From Oligoflexia bacterium (GTDB lineage Bacteria; Bdellovibrionota; Bacteriovoracia; Bacteriovoracales; Bacteriovoracaceae), in contig JADFZW010000024.1 of NCBI GenBank assembly GCA_015232355.1, positions 23,778 to 87,777 on the forward strand: 64,000 nucleotides of DNA. The letters are read 5' to 3'. Positions 10,201 through 18,879 of this stretch are shown here, piece after piece. Positions within the stretch are counted from its first letter, which is position 1. The number at the start of each line of letters is the position of its first letter. Under the pieces are notes generated by a model. It was not told where the DNA came from and ran no database searches. It worked only from the letters and a program-made list of their open reading frames with translations. The position numbers and the translations under genes were made by a program.

Positions 10201-13200
10201 AACAGTTATCACTGGAAATTTACCTAGTGCTGGCGAAACAAATAGAAAAAGATGCGTTTACAGAGGCAGTGGTGCTCTCTGTGTAGAACGCTACGGAAAT
10301 TTATCTAACTTTCAAGAGAGAAAATTATTTACTTGCGCTCCCAATTTTTATTGTGAATCTGTTGGTGGAAATAATTTCAATAATACTATTAATCGCGAAC
10401 CAAAAAAAATTGGCAATTTTTTATATGGTAGAGGAGCAACTGTTTTAGGTAGACCTCCTAAGTATGTCGGTGCCAATAAATCATTTCCCTCAGATACTAT
10501 CGGAAAAAATATTATAGCAAATGCCCACATTCAATATCCTGCTCCAATAACTACAACCAACATACCTGGAAGTCTACCTACACGTCCTGGATTATGTCGA
10601 CCAGGAAAATCACTTACTCTTATTGGAAGCGGTAATCAATCAATCGCTCATTCAGTAAATGATTCTCAAAATCGTACTGATTATATCTCTCAAGTTGGAT
10701 CGTGTGATTCATCAATCACTACTGGAGCAAATGTAGATCTTAAAAGAATGCATAACTGCCCTCTTCTAAATGATAATCCAAACGATGTCCAAAATACTTC
10801 CGATCTCTTCAGTAGCAAAAATACAGTCTATGGGGATTACATATCAGTAGAAACTCCTACCTACCCTGTTAATCCTCTCACAAGTTTCACTAATAAATTG
10901 ATTGCTCAAAATTCTTGTGGTCGTGAATCGCTCTATGGTGGAAATTCACTATTTGCAACTAAAGAGGCCGCTGCTTTAACATCAATATCTTCTATCTCTG
11001 AACCAATATTAGTAAGAGATGCCTGTCTTCGCAGGGCCGGATCTCCATGCCACTCAGAACTTGATTGTTCTCCTAATAAACTTCATGCAGAAGTAGCAAA
11101 AGGAAAAATGGAAAAAGAATTTGGAGATACCGAAGCAGAGAAAAAATATTGGGAGGAGTATTTAATTTGTGCTCAATCGAGCGACGTACCTATTTATAAT
11201 AGTCAAAATCAGAGTGAAAAGGATGCCTACTTATACTTTGATATATCTAAAAATCGTTGTTGTCGTGCCAGTGGTGGTGAACTAACTATGTATACTATGG
11301 GACACTATAATCCCAATGATACTATCGATACTAAAAATCTAACTAAAAAATTAAATACCGATTCTAGTAACTTTGCAGTTAGAAATCCTGCGGCCAGCGG
11401 ACGCTACTCTCGATATACCATTTTAGAAACATATAAAAATATTACTGAGACAACTATTGGTGGTACACCTATTGCTGGCACTCCATATCCTATGCAACCA
11501 AAAATTGAATATACTGCTGCTGTTGATTCACCAGGGGCGCGGCCTGGAAGCAAAAAACCCAGAGAGTATCAATGGAAAACAATTCACGATACTGGCATGA
11601 AAACATGTTGTAGTGGTTGGATTAGAATGTTTGCAGATGGAACTCATGAGTGGCCTCAAAACAATCGTCTAAAATTAAATCCTGCTAATTTTCAATGTTT
11701 AAATTTTAGATCTCCATTAGTCTTTGGCAAAAGTTATTTACCCAATGTTGCAGCAGAGGTTAATAATGTCTCCTATGAACAAGAGGCAAATAAATTTTGC
11801 CAAGATCCCACTAACTTTGGTTGCGCTCACTATATGATGGGAAATCCAGATGGTACTGGTGATAAAAAAGGTTTTGGAATAAGCAAATCAACTCCTATAC
11901 CTCCAAGTATAATAAAGGCAACTCCTGTAAACGATCCTCGCCTGATACCCGCGGGCTCACCTGATCTCAATGATTTTTATATACGAATTCACTCTATAAA
12001 GAGGCAAGGTTATCTTCATGATTTAGCACCATACCTGCCAGCTTTGATACAAAATTCAACTCTAATTAATTATAGCAGTCAAGGCACAGGAGTATACCCC
12101 TACGACACCACTGCCCCTATTACATCATGTGGATTACTTAACTACACTATGTTCAAAGATGCCAGCAACCAAACAAATGCTTACTTTCTTGGAATATTTC
12201 AAACTCAAATGGTTGTTCAAATTCCTGCTTATATCAATGGTGGTGTTAATATTCGAAACATCTATTTTAGTAGATCATCAAAAGATAAAACTGATAACAA
12301 TGATTACGAGTGGGAGAAAGTAGAAAATGCAACTGGACCAATACAAACTCTCCCAGGTTCCGGCAGAATTTGTCAACAAGCTGGCCTTACAGAGCATAAT
12401 TATACTAACTTTGCTGATTCATGCAATGAAAACACAACTAATAATCCAGGGTTCAATGCTCAAGGTTGGTGTTATGAAAAAAATACTGGATGGCTTTTTG
12501 TAAGAAGGCACAGATGCCATGCTGATTATGCAGGTGGAACTACTTGTGCTGCTAGAAATTTATACTACCTTACATCTACAACAGATAAGAACGGAACACC
12601 ATTTTCTGGTAATACAGGTGTTATTATCGAATTTTATCCTCTGGGATCAAAGAGACATTGTTATAGAAATTGTTACAAAGCTGATGGAACCGAGGTTGTC
12701 GATGCAGATGGAGTTCCTAGTGGCTGGCAAACTCCAGGCAATACACTAAGCACACTCTCACCAGGAAATGATTTATACTATCTGGAAAAACTTGCACGTT
12801 TAGAACTTTTAGGAATTCCTCAAATATATTATGAGCCCATTTACTGCAACTCTAATGCTAAAAAATTAGTTCCTGGTATTTTTAAATTACGTACACCAAC
12901 GGTACTTGAAGATAACTATGATTATCGAACACCTGAATCTGATAATCGAACACCATTCGCAGCAGACTCTATTGATTTTGGAACTCCTTACTACACACTC
13001 AGTACTCCTGATTACTCTAATCCAACTATGAAAGTAGTCTTCCAAGATAGCGTAGCTCATGATTCTATCTTTTCGGCCAACAAATTTACTTGTTGTCAAA
13101 GGTTAGGTTCTTCCACGGCCAATCCTAGCACTTGTTGTAGTGGATATTATGTTCTTGATCAAAGTAACAACAATAAATTTATTTGTTCTCTACCTCGAAA

Positions 13201-13648
13201 GACTGATCTCCATGTCTACTTCAATCGCTTTGTGTCTGGTGAAGGATCATATGAGGAAATTGATAAATCCATACGATTAATTGATTCAGATTTTGATCCA
13301 ATGACTGGATATCCTCGAATGAGTGATGATGTTACTAAAAAAATTGTGGCCCTTGGAAAATTATATTGTGATGATAAACAAGTCTTTATTGGTGCTGCAT
13401 TTGGAACATTTGGATACCGACCTATTCCTGCTTTTGCTTGGGCGGTAGATAATGGACAAGAACTAGTTTTACCATATGGAATAGTCTATCAAGTATCAGA
13501 TGCAGATGCTCAAAACAATCAAGGTGCTCAACAAGGCCAAGGCCAACAAACCAGCAATCCAGATTTTGTAGGAGGAATAACCGGACACACTCGCTTCACT
13601 GATGGTCGTCGTTGGAACAATCATATTTATTGTGGGTCAATGCCTTAG
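7298..13648 (+). CDS. giant Cys-rich surface lipoprotein
   Basis: A 2116-residue protein with a long Leu/Ser hydrophobic signal ending in lipobox LSSC (Cys38), so it is a predicted lipoprotein. It is rich in Asn, Ser, Thr, Tyr and Pro, with many cysteines, several paired (CC at about 265, 1390, 1495, 1985, 1995), which suggests disulfide-stabilised modules outside the cytoplasm. Two segments of about 180 residues (near 75-255 and 430-600) look like copies of one domain: each has a YCxV strand, a KQLR motif, an 'N..CxGTI' block, a C-x2/3-C pair and an 'IS.SSI' then 'LQ.xI' ending. I do not recognise a named domain. A role in adhesion or surface coating is only inferred. The gene is divergent from dinG with 54 bases between them and ends in a hairpin. 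Confidence 0.75.
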   Translation: MNIKQLNRILHLFLSKLSLFSLLSFSLLLLSLLGLSSCLESQQRGPRSAISSYNANGTPTSSYYSDYNATPTASTDDLYWFTHLKVGPSLALNYNINTQVYLKGTFLNDYLNISTNFQNEYCLVSTFKPLLSSNSGSLKQLRARMVPISIPNVATLSKERGFSVDFANELINSNSCAGTIDGITTSSANAVYSIAKVCTNCTQSIRSEAKSIKLYSASDNSISDSSILYTIDSSVLSLQININSDITDPTGNCTLKECTLKGFDCCLNGQCVNDGMVRPDSTAHSNYSQASMDVSSDPNNFILWPEIYYVCPGKILPTPLPTATSNPLEEAEVRLNYLKELYYCLSYGKSKNYNYCQSTFDLSSYTQAKNYLWTICGCGAVGTPAPADPASACREYGINIFDINKNLITVTPAAPATLYGQVLTIDTRSSTTTPYLRGQRVNSFLANTSSGSSNMKKKYCIVFNYNVADAGVLYKQLRVSADPIVLNNYLTKQPEKMLRINLYEYLKNQNYCRGTINDENNTPVPNTTLSFKDNYLVTNTCNSICLSTSTNIYASTTSAGISNSSIIDTSNLDVTALQLRITQDTTDITTTAGDTYWFLRKSDEIQNVSCKYYGDEVPTPFQNLSVSVNSRMAPHRFFKNSDGKAVDNMNTLFGTPDSDEVNTPSYVEGVPFKYDDPVNLSGPPSSQAFNMNSILGQFKLDQSGALPALTINVEIGNTYVIGAVSGNYSPCPSCAKDNWYNGFSAFPSSQYGTGLQAVSYSTYRDSNNNNYTGGNYEDTIWGRACWVPPTMIPYSHYRYSSVQEQRLNRLSTQAAFYMNGYQRDWYGFNKGALIGSFNGVNWFAIGKGRTITATSNKLFLAINSPFADLASRSEIVVQITSDCSGEYCATIYDYDPGVASLISPLQNEAANCQRFHYCENDTDCITALGWEYTCANITNLRTYWPSFDKNANEILDTANTLQAKIFSKTVITGNLPSAGETNRKRCVYRGSGALCVERYGNLSNFQERKLFTCAPNFYCESVGGNNFNNTINREPKKIGNFLYGRGATVLGRPPKYVGANKSFPSDTIGKNIIANAHIQYPAPITTTNIPGSLPTRPGLCRPGKSLTLIGSGNQSIAHSVNDSQNRTDYISQVGSCDSSITTGANVDLKRMHNCPLLNDNPNDVQNTSDLFSSKNTVYGDYISVETPTYPVNPLTSFTNKLIAQNSCGRESLYGGNSLFATKEAAALTSISSISEPILVRDACLRRAGSPCHSELDCSPNKLHAEVAKGKMEKEFGDTEAEKKYWEEYLICAQSSDVPIYNSQNQSEKDAYLYFDISKNRCCRASGGELTMYTMGHYNPNDTIDTKNLTKKLNTDSSNFAVRNPAASGRYSRYTILETYKNITETTIGGTPIAGTPYPMQPKIEYTAAVDSPGARPGSKKPREYQWKTIHDTGMKTCCSGWIRMFADGTHEWPQNNRLKLNPANFQCLNFRSPLVFGKSYLPNVAAEVNNVSYEQEANKFCQDPTNFGCAHYMMGNPDGTGDKKGFGISKSTPIPPSIIKATPVNDPRLIPAGSPDLNDFYIRIHSIKRQGYLHDLAPYLPALIQNSTLINYSSQGTGVYPYDTTAPITSCGLLNYTMFKDASNQTNAYFLGIFQTQMVVQIPAYINGGVNIRNIYFSRSSKDKTDNNDYEWEKVENATGPIQTLPGSGRICQQAGLTEHNYTNFADSCNENTTNNPGFNAQGWCYEKNTGWLFVRRHRCHADYAGGTTCAARNLYYLTSTTDKNGTPFSGNTGVIIEFYPLGSKRHCYRNCYKADGTEVVDADGVPSGWQTPGNTLSTLSPGNDLYYLEKLARLELLGIPQIYYEPIYCNSNAKKLVPGIFKLRTPTVLEDNYDYRTPESDNRTPFAADSIDFGTPYYTLSTPDYSNPTMKVVFQDSVAHDSIFSANKFTCCQRLGSSTANPSTCCSGYYVLDQSNNNKFICSLPRKTDLHVYFNRFVSGEGSYEEIDKSIRLIDSDFDPMTGYPRMSDDVTKKIVALGKLYCDDKQVFIGAAFGTFGYRPIPAFAWAVDNGQELVLPYGIVYQVSDADAQNNQGAQQGQGQQTSNPDFVGGITGHTRFTDGRRWNNHIYCGSMP

Positions 13649-13666
13649 GGCCTGACAAGGCCCTAA
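13645..13666 (+). terminator. hairpin at the end of the giant lipoprotein gene
   Basis: TTAGGGCCT and AGGCCCTAA form a perfect 9-bp stem with a GACA loop. The left arm includes the stop codon. The following sequence is AAACAAATATATT rather than a pure T run, so it is either a weak terminator or a 3'-end stabiliser. Confidence 0.55.
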
Positions 13667-13680
13667 ACAAATATATTTAC

Positions 13681-13730
13681 AATCGGCAAGTAGTTGCCGA
13701 TTATCCAGCTAATCGGCAACTACTTGCCGA
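13681..13730. repeat. paired palindromes upstream of the DUF4143-type ATPase
   Basis: AATCGGCAA-GTAG-TTGCCGATT (13681-13702) is a perfect 9-bp-arm palindrome. After an 8-base spacer, a second palindrome AATCGGCAA-CTAC-TTGCCGA (13711-13730) follows. Each is the reverse complement of the other, so the pair also forms a 20-bp inverted repeat. It lies about 70 bases before the ATPase gene; it could be a pair of operator sites, a cruciform, or an alternative hairpin in the lipoprotein gene's 3' end. Confidence 0.8.
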
Positions 13731-13799
13731 AATATAATAGCAGATATATTATATTTAGATATATATAATATAAATATATCGTTATCGGAGATTTATTTA

Positions 13800-14951
13800 A
13801 TGGAATTCGATAGAATTATAGATTTAAATAGCTTAATAAAAAAAAATAGTTTTTTTCTTTTTGGCCCAAGAGGAACAGGAAAAAGTTTTTGGATAAAAAA
13901 AAGTCTAAGTAGTAAGAGTACTAAAATATTCGATCTCCTGGATGACGATATTTATGAGCGATTTTTACGAAGACCAAAACAATTATCAGAAGAAATAAGT
14001 GATAATGATAAAATCATAGTAATCGATGAAATTCAAAAGTTACCAAAACTTTTGGACGAAGTTCATCGCTTAATCGAGGATAAAAAAAGAAACCTCAAAT
14101 TTTTACTGACTGGCAGTTCTGCTAGAAAGTTAAAGCGAAATGATGTTAACATGCTTGGGGGTAGAGCATGGGAAGCTCACTTCTTTCCTTTTATCTCAAG
14201 AGAAATTAAAAATTTCGATTTACTTAAATATTTCAACTTGGGCGGTCTTCCTAAAGTATATCTTTCTAAATATCCAGAAGAAGATCTTAAAGCTTATGTA
14301 AGATTATATATAAGTCAGGAAATAAAAGAAGAAGCATTAACTAGAAAAATAGAAAATTTTGTCAGATTTTTAGATGTTATAGCGATGTCAAATGGAGAAG
14401 AGATTGTTTATCAAAATCTAGCAAATGACTCTGGCGTACCACCTCGGACTATTGAAAATTATATTAATATTTTGGTGGACACCCTTATGGGTTTTGAACT
14501 TTATCCATTTCTTCTTACTAAAAAAAGAAAAGCAATTACTCGTTCTAAATTTTATTTTTTTGATATAGGGGTAGTAAATAAACTTACAAATCGAGGACCT
14601 ATTAGTGAAGGAAATCCTGTTTTTGGAGAATGCTTTGAACATTTTATTATCCTTGAAATTCGTGCTTACCTTAGTATCACTCGAAAAGATTATAATTTAT
14701 TTTATTGGCGAACTAAAAATGGCGCTGAAGTTGATTTGATTATTGGAAAAGTTTTGGCCATAGAAATTAAATCAACTAAATCAGTACATGATCGACATAT
14801 AGATAATTTAAAATTGTTAAAAGAAGAGGGATTAATTAAAAATTTTATAATTGTCTCCCAGGATCCAGTTAGAAAAAAGATGGATAATAACATTACTTCT
14901 TTATTTTGGAAGGACTTTATCGCGGATTTATGGTCAGGAAAGTTATGCTAA
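13800..14951 (+). CDS. AAA-family ATPase with DUF4143-type C-terminal domain
   Basis: A 383-residue protein with Walker A FGPRGTGKS (Gly22-Ser29) and Walker B KIIVIDEIQKLP (Asp76-Glu77), followed by the LTGSSARKL sensor-like strand and a winged-helix-like middle. The C-terminal third (FYWRTKNGAEVDLIIG, then AIEIKST) is the nuclease-fold-like region of DUF4143 proteins. This family is widespread, usually accessory and patchily distributed, and its function is uncertain. The start is set by CGGAG nine bases before the ATG. It stands alone between a hairpin and the convergent nrdJ, and the region just upstream is very AT-rich (ATATAT runs). Acquisition by transfer is plausible, but no mobility gene is present. 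Confidence 0.85.
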   Translation: MEFDRIIDLNSLIKKNSFFLFGPRGTGKSFWIKKSLSSKSTKIFDLLDDDIYERFLRRPKQLSEEISDNDKIIVIDEIQKLPKLLDEVHRLIEDKKRNLKFLLTGSSARKLKRNDVNMLGGRAWEAHFFPFISREIKNFDLLKYFNLGGLPKVYLSKYPEEDLKAYVRLYISQEIKEEALTRKIENFVRFLDVIAMSNGEEIVYQNLANDSGVPPRTIENYINILVDTLMGFELYPFLLTKKRKAITRSKFYFFDIGVVNKLTNRGPISEGNPVFGECFEHFIILEIRAYLSITRKDYNLFYWRTKNGAEVDLIIGKVLAIEIKSTKSVHDRHIDNLKLLKEEGLIKNFIIVSQDPVRKKMDNNITSLFWKDFIADLWSGKLC

Positions 14952-14985
14952 TATTCTGTAACCAATTAAGTTCTCGATCCTTGCT

Positions 14986-17900
14986 TTAAGAGCAACCTGT
15001 AGTGGCCCCGCAAGTCTCACATTTAAGACAAGCTCCATTTCTAACTAATGTAAGCGAACTACACTCTGGACAAGCATCACCCTCATAACCTTTCATTCGT
15101 GCTAGTTTAAGTTTTTGTTGACGATTAATCATTTGATGATCAAGTTCCTTACTGTACGTTGCCTCTACTCCAACACCGACTCCGACACCTTCAACAATTT
15201 TATTATCACTAAATTTTCCTTCCATAATCGCAAGCAGTGGTGCCTCTTCATCGATATTCTCTCCTGAAACTGAACTAGCATGTAAATCAGAGGGAGAAAC
15301 GTGAACTAAATCGTAACGACCAAGATAGCGACAAGCAAGATCTCTAAAGATGTAATCAATAACTGAAGTGGCCATCTTAATATTTTCATGTCCAGTGACC
15401 ACACCATTTGGTTCAAACTTAGTGAAGACAAAAGCATCCACAAACTCTTCCAATGGTACTCCATATTGAAGTCCAAGTGAAATTGCTATGGAAAAACAGT
15501 TCATAAGAGATCGATAAGCTGCGCCCTCCTTATGCATATCCAGAAAAATTTCACCAAGTGTTCCATCATCATATTCACCAGTACGCAAATATATTTTATG
15601 AGCACCAACGATTGCTTTCTGAGTGTATCCACGACGGCGATTAGGAAGAATTTTTCGCTTAGAAATCTCCTTGTAAACAATTTTTTCAATTATCTTCTCA
15701 ACAATTTTTTTCGAAACGTTTGCAACTTTATCAGCAGCAGACATCTCTTCATAATTTAAACTCAACTCTTCAAATGTTTGAGTATTTAATGGCTGTGAAA
15801 GTTTTGAGCCATCTCGATAGATTGCATTCGCTTTAGTCATTAGTCTCCATGAGAGATAATAAGCATCAGCAATATCGCGCACACTGGATTCGTGAGGCAT
15901 ATTTATTGTTTTCGAAATTGCACCCGAAATGTAGGGCTGAACTTGCGCCATCATTCTGATATGTGCCTCTGGTGAAATAAAGCGAAGACCATGACGTCCA
16001 CACTTACTAGCACAATCAAATACTGCCAAATGATGGCCCTTTAAGTGAGGCGCTCCCTCTAATGTCATGGTTCCACAAATATAATCATTTGCTTCGGAAA
16101 TATCGCTGTCACTAAATCCTAATTCTTTTAAGATATTCAAATCGGGAGCATTAATTTTTTCTTCACTAATCTTTAAATTATCTCTTAAAAATTTATCTCC
16201 AACTGTCCAACGAGAAAAAGCGAAAGTGATATCAAAAATTCCTGCCAATGCTTTTTCTATCTCCTCGATTTTTTCTTTAGTAAAACCACGCTTTAAAAGT
16301 GCTTCTTCATTTATTCTCGGACAACCTTCTAGCGTGCCATGACCTAGGGCCTTGTTGCTGATCTCTTTTATCTCCTCTGCTGAATACTTTAAATGCTTAA
16401 GAGCTTTAGGAACAGATTGATTTATAATTTTAAAGTATCCACCACCTGCTAACTTTTTAAATTTTACTAGAGCGAAATCTGGTTCCACTCCTGTAGTATC
16501 ACAATCCATTAAGAGGCCAATAGTTCCAGTCGGAGCAAGCACTGTCACTTGAGCATTTCGATAACCACTCTTTTCTCCCAACTCTAAAGCTTCACTCCAA
16601 GATTTCACGGCCGCTTTCACTAAATAATCTTGCACATATTTTTTATTAAGAGGAACTGGATAAATTGATAATCCTTCGTATCCTTCACGTTCGCCCTTGG
16701 TGGACCGCAAGTGATTTCTAATTACTCTTAGCATGTGTTCGCGATTATCTTTAAATCTTGGAAATGGTCCAAGCTCCGATGCAATTTTTGCTGAACACTT
16801 GTAAGCACTTCCTCCCATAATTGCAGTTATCGCAGCAGCGATATTTCTTCCCTCTTCAGAGTCATAGGGAACTCCTTGAACCATTAGTAGCGCTCCTAAA
16901 TTTGCATACCCTAATCCAAGAGTACGATATTGATAAGAGCGAAGAGCAATCTCTTTCGAAGGAAATTGTGCCATTAAAACTGAGACCTCTAAAACAATTG
17001 TCCACAACTCACAAGCATGAATAAATTTTTCAACTTCAAAAATTCCCTTCTCTTCATTCCAAAATTTTATAAGATTAAGAGAGGCCAGATTGCAAGCAGT
17101 ATCATCTAAAAACATATACTCTGAACAAGGATTAGATGCTCGAATTGCTCCATCTGCAGGACAAGTATGCCACTCATTTATTGTAGTATCAAATTGCACG
17201 CCTGGATCAGCACATTGCCAAGTTGCCTCGCTAATTGTATTCCACAGATCGCGTGCCTTAACTGTTTTACAAACTTTTCCTGAGGTACGACTCTTTAATT
17301 CCCACTCTCCATCTTCAGCTAATAATCTAAAAAATTTATTGGGAATACGAATAGAGTTGTTGGAATTTTGTCCTGAAACAGTTGCATATGCTTCAGAGTT
17401 AAAATCCACATCGTACTCATCAAAATTAATATTACGATATCCTTGTTTAGCATACTCTATTGTTCGATATATATAATTAAGAGGAACACCAGCACTGCGA
17501 GCACGCGCTACCGCCATCCCCAATGCTTTATTTTTTTGAGGTGAGAATTTATTTATTCCCTCTGGTAATCTAGCTTCTGCTTTACTACCGTTACCGTCTA
17601 CATCTCCTCCTTCAATATTCTGATTTTGATTTTGATTTTGATTCTGATTCCAAATTGCATCCATCACTGCTTTAATATGTTGTCTGCATGCTTTAGAGCC
17701 AGCAACTAAAGACGCAACTTTTTGTTCTTCCTTCACCTTCCACTGAATGAAATCTGCTACGTCAGGATGATCAATATCTAAGCAAACCATCTTCGCCGCT
17801 CGTCTTGTAGTACCTCCAGATTTAATTGCACCGGCCGCTCGATCACCAATTTTTAAAAATGACATTAGCCCTGATGATACTCCTCCACCTGATAAAACCT

Positions 17901-18576
17901 CTCCTGATCCTCTTATGGCAGAAAAATTTGTTCCCGTTCCAGAGCCATACTTAAACAATCTTGCTTCTCTACACCACAGATCCATAATTCCGCGATCATT
18001 AACTAAATCATCTTCTACTGATTGTATAAAGCAAGCATGTGGTTGTGGACGCTCATATGCCGATGTAGATTTTGCTATCTCTTCTGTACGTGGATCAACA
18101 TAGTAGTGGCCTTGAGATGGACCACTTATTCCATAAGAGGAAAATAATCCTGAATTAAACCATTGAGGAGAATTGGGGGCCGCATATTGATTAACAAGCA
18201 TAAATGCTAATTCATCATAAAAACTCTCAGCATCTTCACTAGAATCAAAATAATTATATTTTTCTCCCCATGAGCGCCAACAGTTTGCTAAGCGATTACA
18301 AACCATCCTTGCATCTGTTTCAGCTCCCAATATTGGATTTCCTTTATCATCTAATATCTGTTCACCATTGCTATTTAACTGAGGTACTCCTGTCTTTCGC
18401 AAATATTTTTGTGCTAATATATCAGTTGCAACTTGTGACCACTCCTCTGGAACGGTTACTTCTATTGTTGATGATTTTTGGCCATCAACATTTCTTATTT
18501 CACTTACTCTCTTGCTAACTTTCAAATTAGCAAATGGTGATTCTCCTTTACGTGTAAATCTTCTCTGAATTTTCAC
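14986..18576 (-). CDS. nrdJ: adenosylcobalamin-dependent ribonucleotide reductase (class II)
   Basis: A 1196-residue enzyme that reduces ribonucleotides to deoxyribonucleotides using coenzyme B12. Visible landmarks are SPQWFNSGL, the SGTGTNFS loop, the active-site block [30 protein letters not shown], and [19 protein letters not shown]. The C-terminus is a zinc-ribbon-like CPEC...CLKCETC followed by a Cys pair typical of long NrdJ proteins. The gene starts with GTG at 18576, with AAGGA eight bases upstream. An Asn-Gln repeat of about 10 residues is inserted after the AVMDAIW segment. No NrdA/NrdB is in the window. No cobalamin riboswitch is seen upstream, as expected for a B12-using enzyme. 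Confidence 0.95.
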   Translation of the reverse strand: MKIQRRFTRKGESPFANLKVSKRVSEIRNVDGQKSSTIEVTVPEEWSQVATDILAQKYLRKTGVPQLNSNGEQILDDKGNPILGAETDARMVCNRLANCWRSWGEKYNYFDSSEDAESFYDELAFMLVNQYAAPNSPQWFNSGLFSSYGISGPSQGHYYVDPRTEEIAKSTSAYERPQPHACFIQSVEDDLVNDRGIMDLWCREARLFKYGSGTGTNFSAIRGSGEVLSGGGVSSGLMSFLKIGDRAAGAIKSGGTTRRAAKMVCLDIDHPDVADFIQWKVKEEQKVASLVAGSKACRQHIKAVMDAIWNQNQNQNQNQNIEGGDVDGNGSKAEARLPEGINKFSPQKNKALGMAVARARSAGVPLNYIYRTIEYAKQGYRNINFDEYDVDFNSEAYATVSGQNSNNSIRIPNKFFRLLAEDGEWELKSRTSGKVCKTVKARDLWNTISEATWQCADPGVQFDTTINEWHTCPADGAIRASNPCSEYMFLDDTACNLASLNLIKFWNEEKGIFEVEKFIHACELWTIVLEVSVLMAQFPSKEIALRSYQYRTLGLGYANLGALLMVQGVPYDSEEGRNIAAAITAIMGGSAYKCSAKIASELGPFPRFKDNREHMLRVIRNHLRSTKGEREGYEGLSIYPVPLNKKYVQDYLVKAAVKSWSEALELGEKSGYRNAQVTVLAPTGTIGLLMDCDTTGVEPDFALVKFKKLAGGGYFKIINQSVPKALKHLKYSAEEIKEISNKALGHGTLEGCPRINEEALLKRGFTKEKIEEIEKALAGIFDITFAFSRWTVGDKFLRDNLKISEEKINAPDLNILKELGFSDSDISEANDYICGTMTLEGAPHLKGHHLAVFDCASKCGRHGLRFISPEAHIRMMAQVQPYISGAISKTINMPHESSVRDIADAYYLSWRLMTKANAIYRDGSKLSQPLNTQTFEELSLNYEEMSAADKVANVSKKIVEKIIEKIVYKEISKRKILPNRRRGYTQKAIVGAHKIYLRTGEYDDGTLGEIFLDMHKEGAAYRSLMNCFSIAISLGLQYGVPLEEFVDAFVFTKFEPNGVVTGHENIKMATSVIDYIFRDLACRYLGRYDLVHVSPSDLHASSVSGENIDEEAPLLAIMEGKFSDNKIVEGVGVGVGVEATYSKELDHQMINRQQKLKLARMKGYEGDACPECSSLTLVRNGACLKCETCGATTGCS
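17619..17648 (-). repeat. Asn-Gln coding hexanucleotide repeat inside nrdJ
   Basis: Five units of TTTGAT/TCTGAT on the plus strand encode alternating Asn-Gln on the minus strand. The same 6-bp unit recurs in the YvcK-glycosyltransferase fusion at 53903-53932. Confidence 0.8.
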
Positions 18577-18787
18577 TTAAACACATCCTTAAATTATTAG
18601 GAAAAATAATTTGTTTATTATTTACTATTATTTTAATGAAAGATTTTTTATCGACATTAGCGACATTAATATGAAAGGTTAACGGAAAAAAATTTTTCGT
18701 CAATACGAACAACACAATCTTTCTACAAGAATATAACATAGGTGTGCGGCCTCATGACTATGTTATAAACAACTAAAATACTTTTAT

Positions 18788-18820
18788 AAATAAATTATAA
18801 ATAAATTATAAATAAATTAT
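18788..18820. repeat. three tandem 11-bp repeats
   Basis: AAATAAATTAT is repeated three times without a mismatch. Eleven bases is close to one helical turn, so the A/T runs would lie on one face and may bend the DNA or bind a protein in phase. Confidence 0.75.
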
Positions 18821-18839
18821 GATTGATGATTTTTTATGA

Positions 18840-18872
18840 TTGACATCAACATCGTATAGTCCGTAATATAAT
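18840..18872 (+). promoter_or_regulatory. candidate sigma-70 promoter
   Basis: TTGACA at 18840 and TAATAT at 18864 are 18 bp apart; an overlapping TATAAT at 18867 would be 21 bp away. The start codon at 18880 is only 7 to 10 bases beyond, with no clear ribosome-binding site, so the transcript could be leaderless. Confidence 0.35.
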
Positions 18873-18879
18873 TTAAGAC

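Larger units (their letters stand above)
18577..18879. promoter_or_regulatory. divergent intergenic region between nrdJ and an exported protein gene
   Basis: About 300 non-coding, AT-rich bases. They hold a perfect 10-bp inverted repeat TATAACATAG/CTATGTTATA (18732-18741 and 18758-18767) whose 16-base loop is GC-rich against the surroundings. Three perfect copies of the 11-bp AAATAAATTAT follow at 18788-18820. A promoter-like TTGACA (18840-18845) lies before TAATAT/TATAAT (18864-18872). The inverted repeat could be an operator for nrdJ; it does not match the NrdR box I remember. No tRNA or riboswitch is recognised. Confidence 0.5.

Noticed and set aside
12129..13099. Small open frames inside the giant lipoprotein gene (both strands)
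   Set aside because: They are out-of-frame shadows of one uninterrupted coding sequence with a consistent cysteine pattern.
13649..14951. Insertion sequence or prophage fragment around the DUF4143-type ATPase
   Set aside because: There is no transposase, integrase or target-site duplication; the palindromes lie on one side only.
18577..18879. Cobalamin riboswitch upstream of nrdJ
   Set aside because: No B12-box-like or conserved core was found, and a riboswitch would be expected before B12-independent or transport genes rather than nrdJ.
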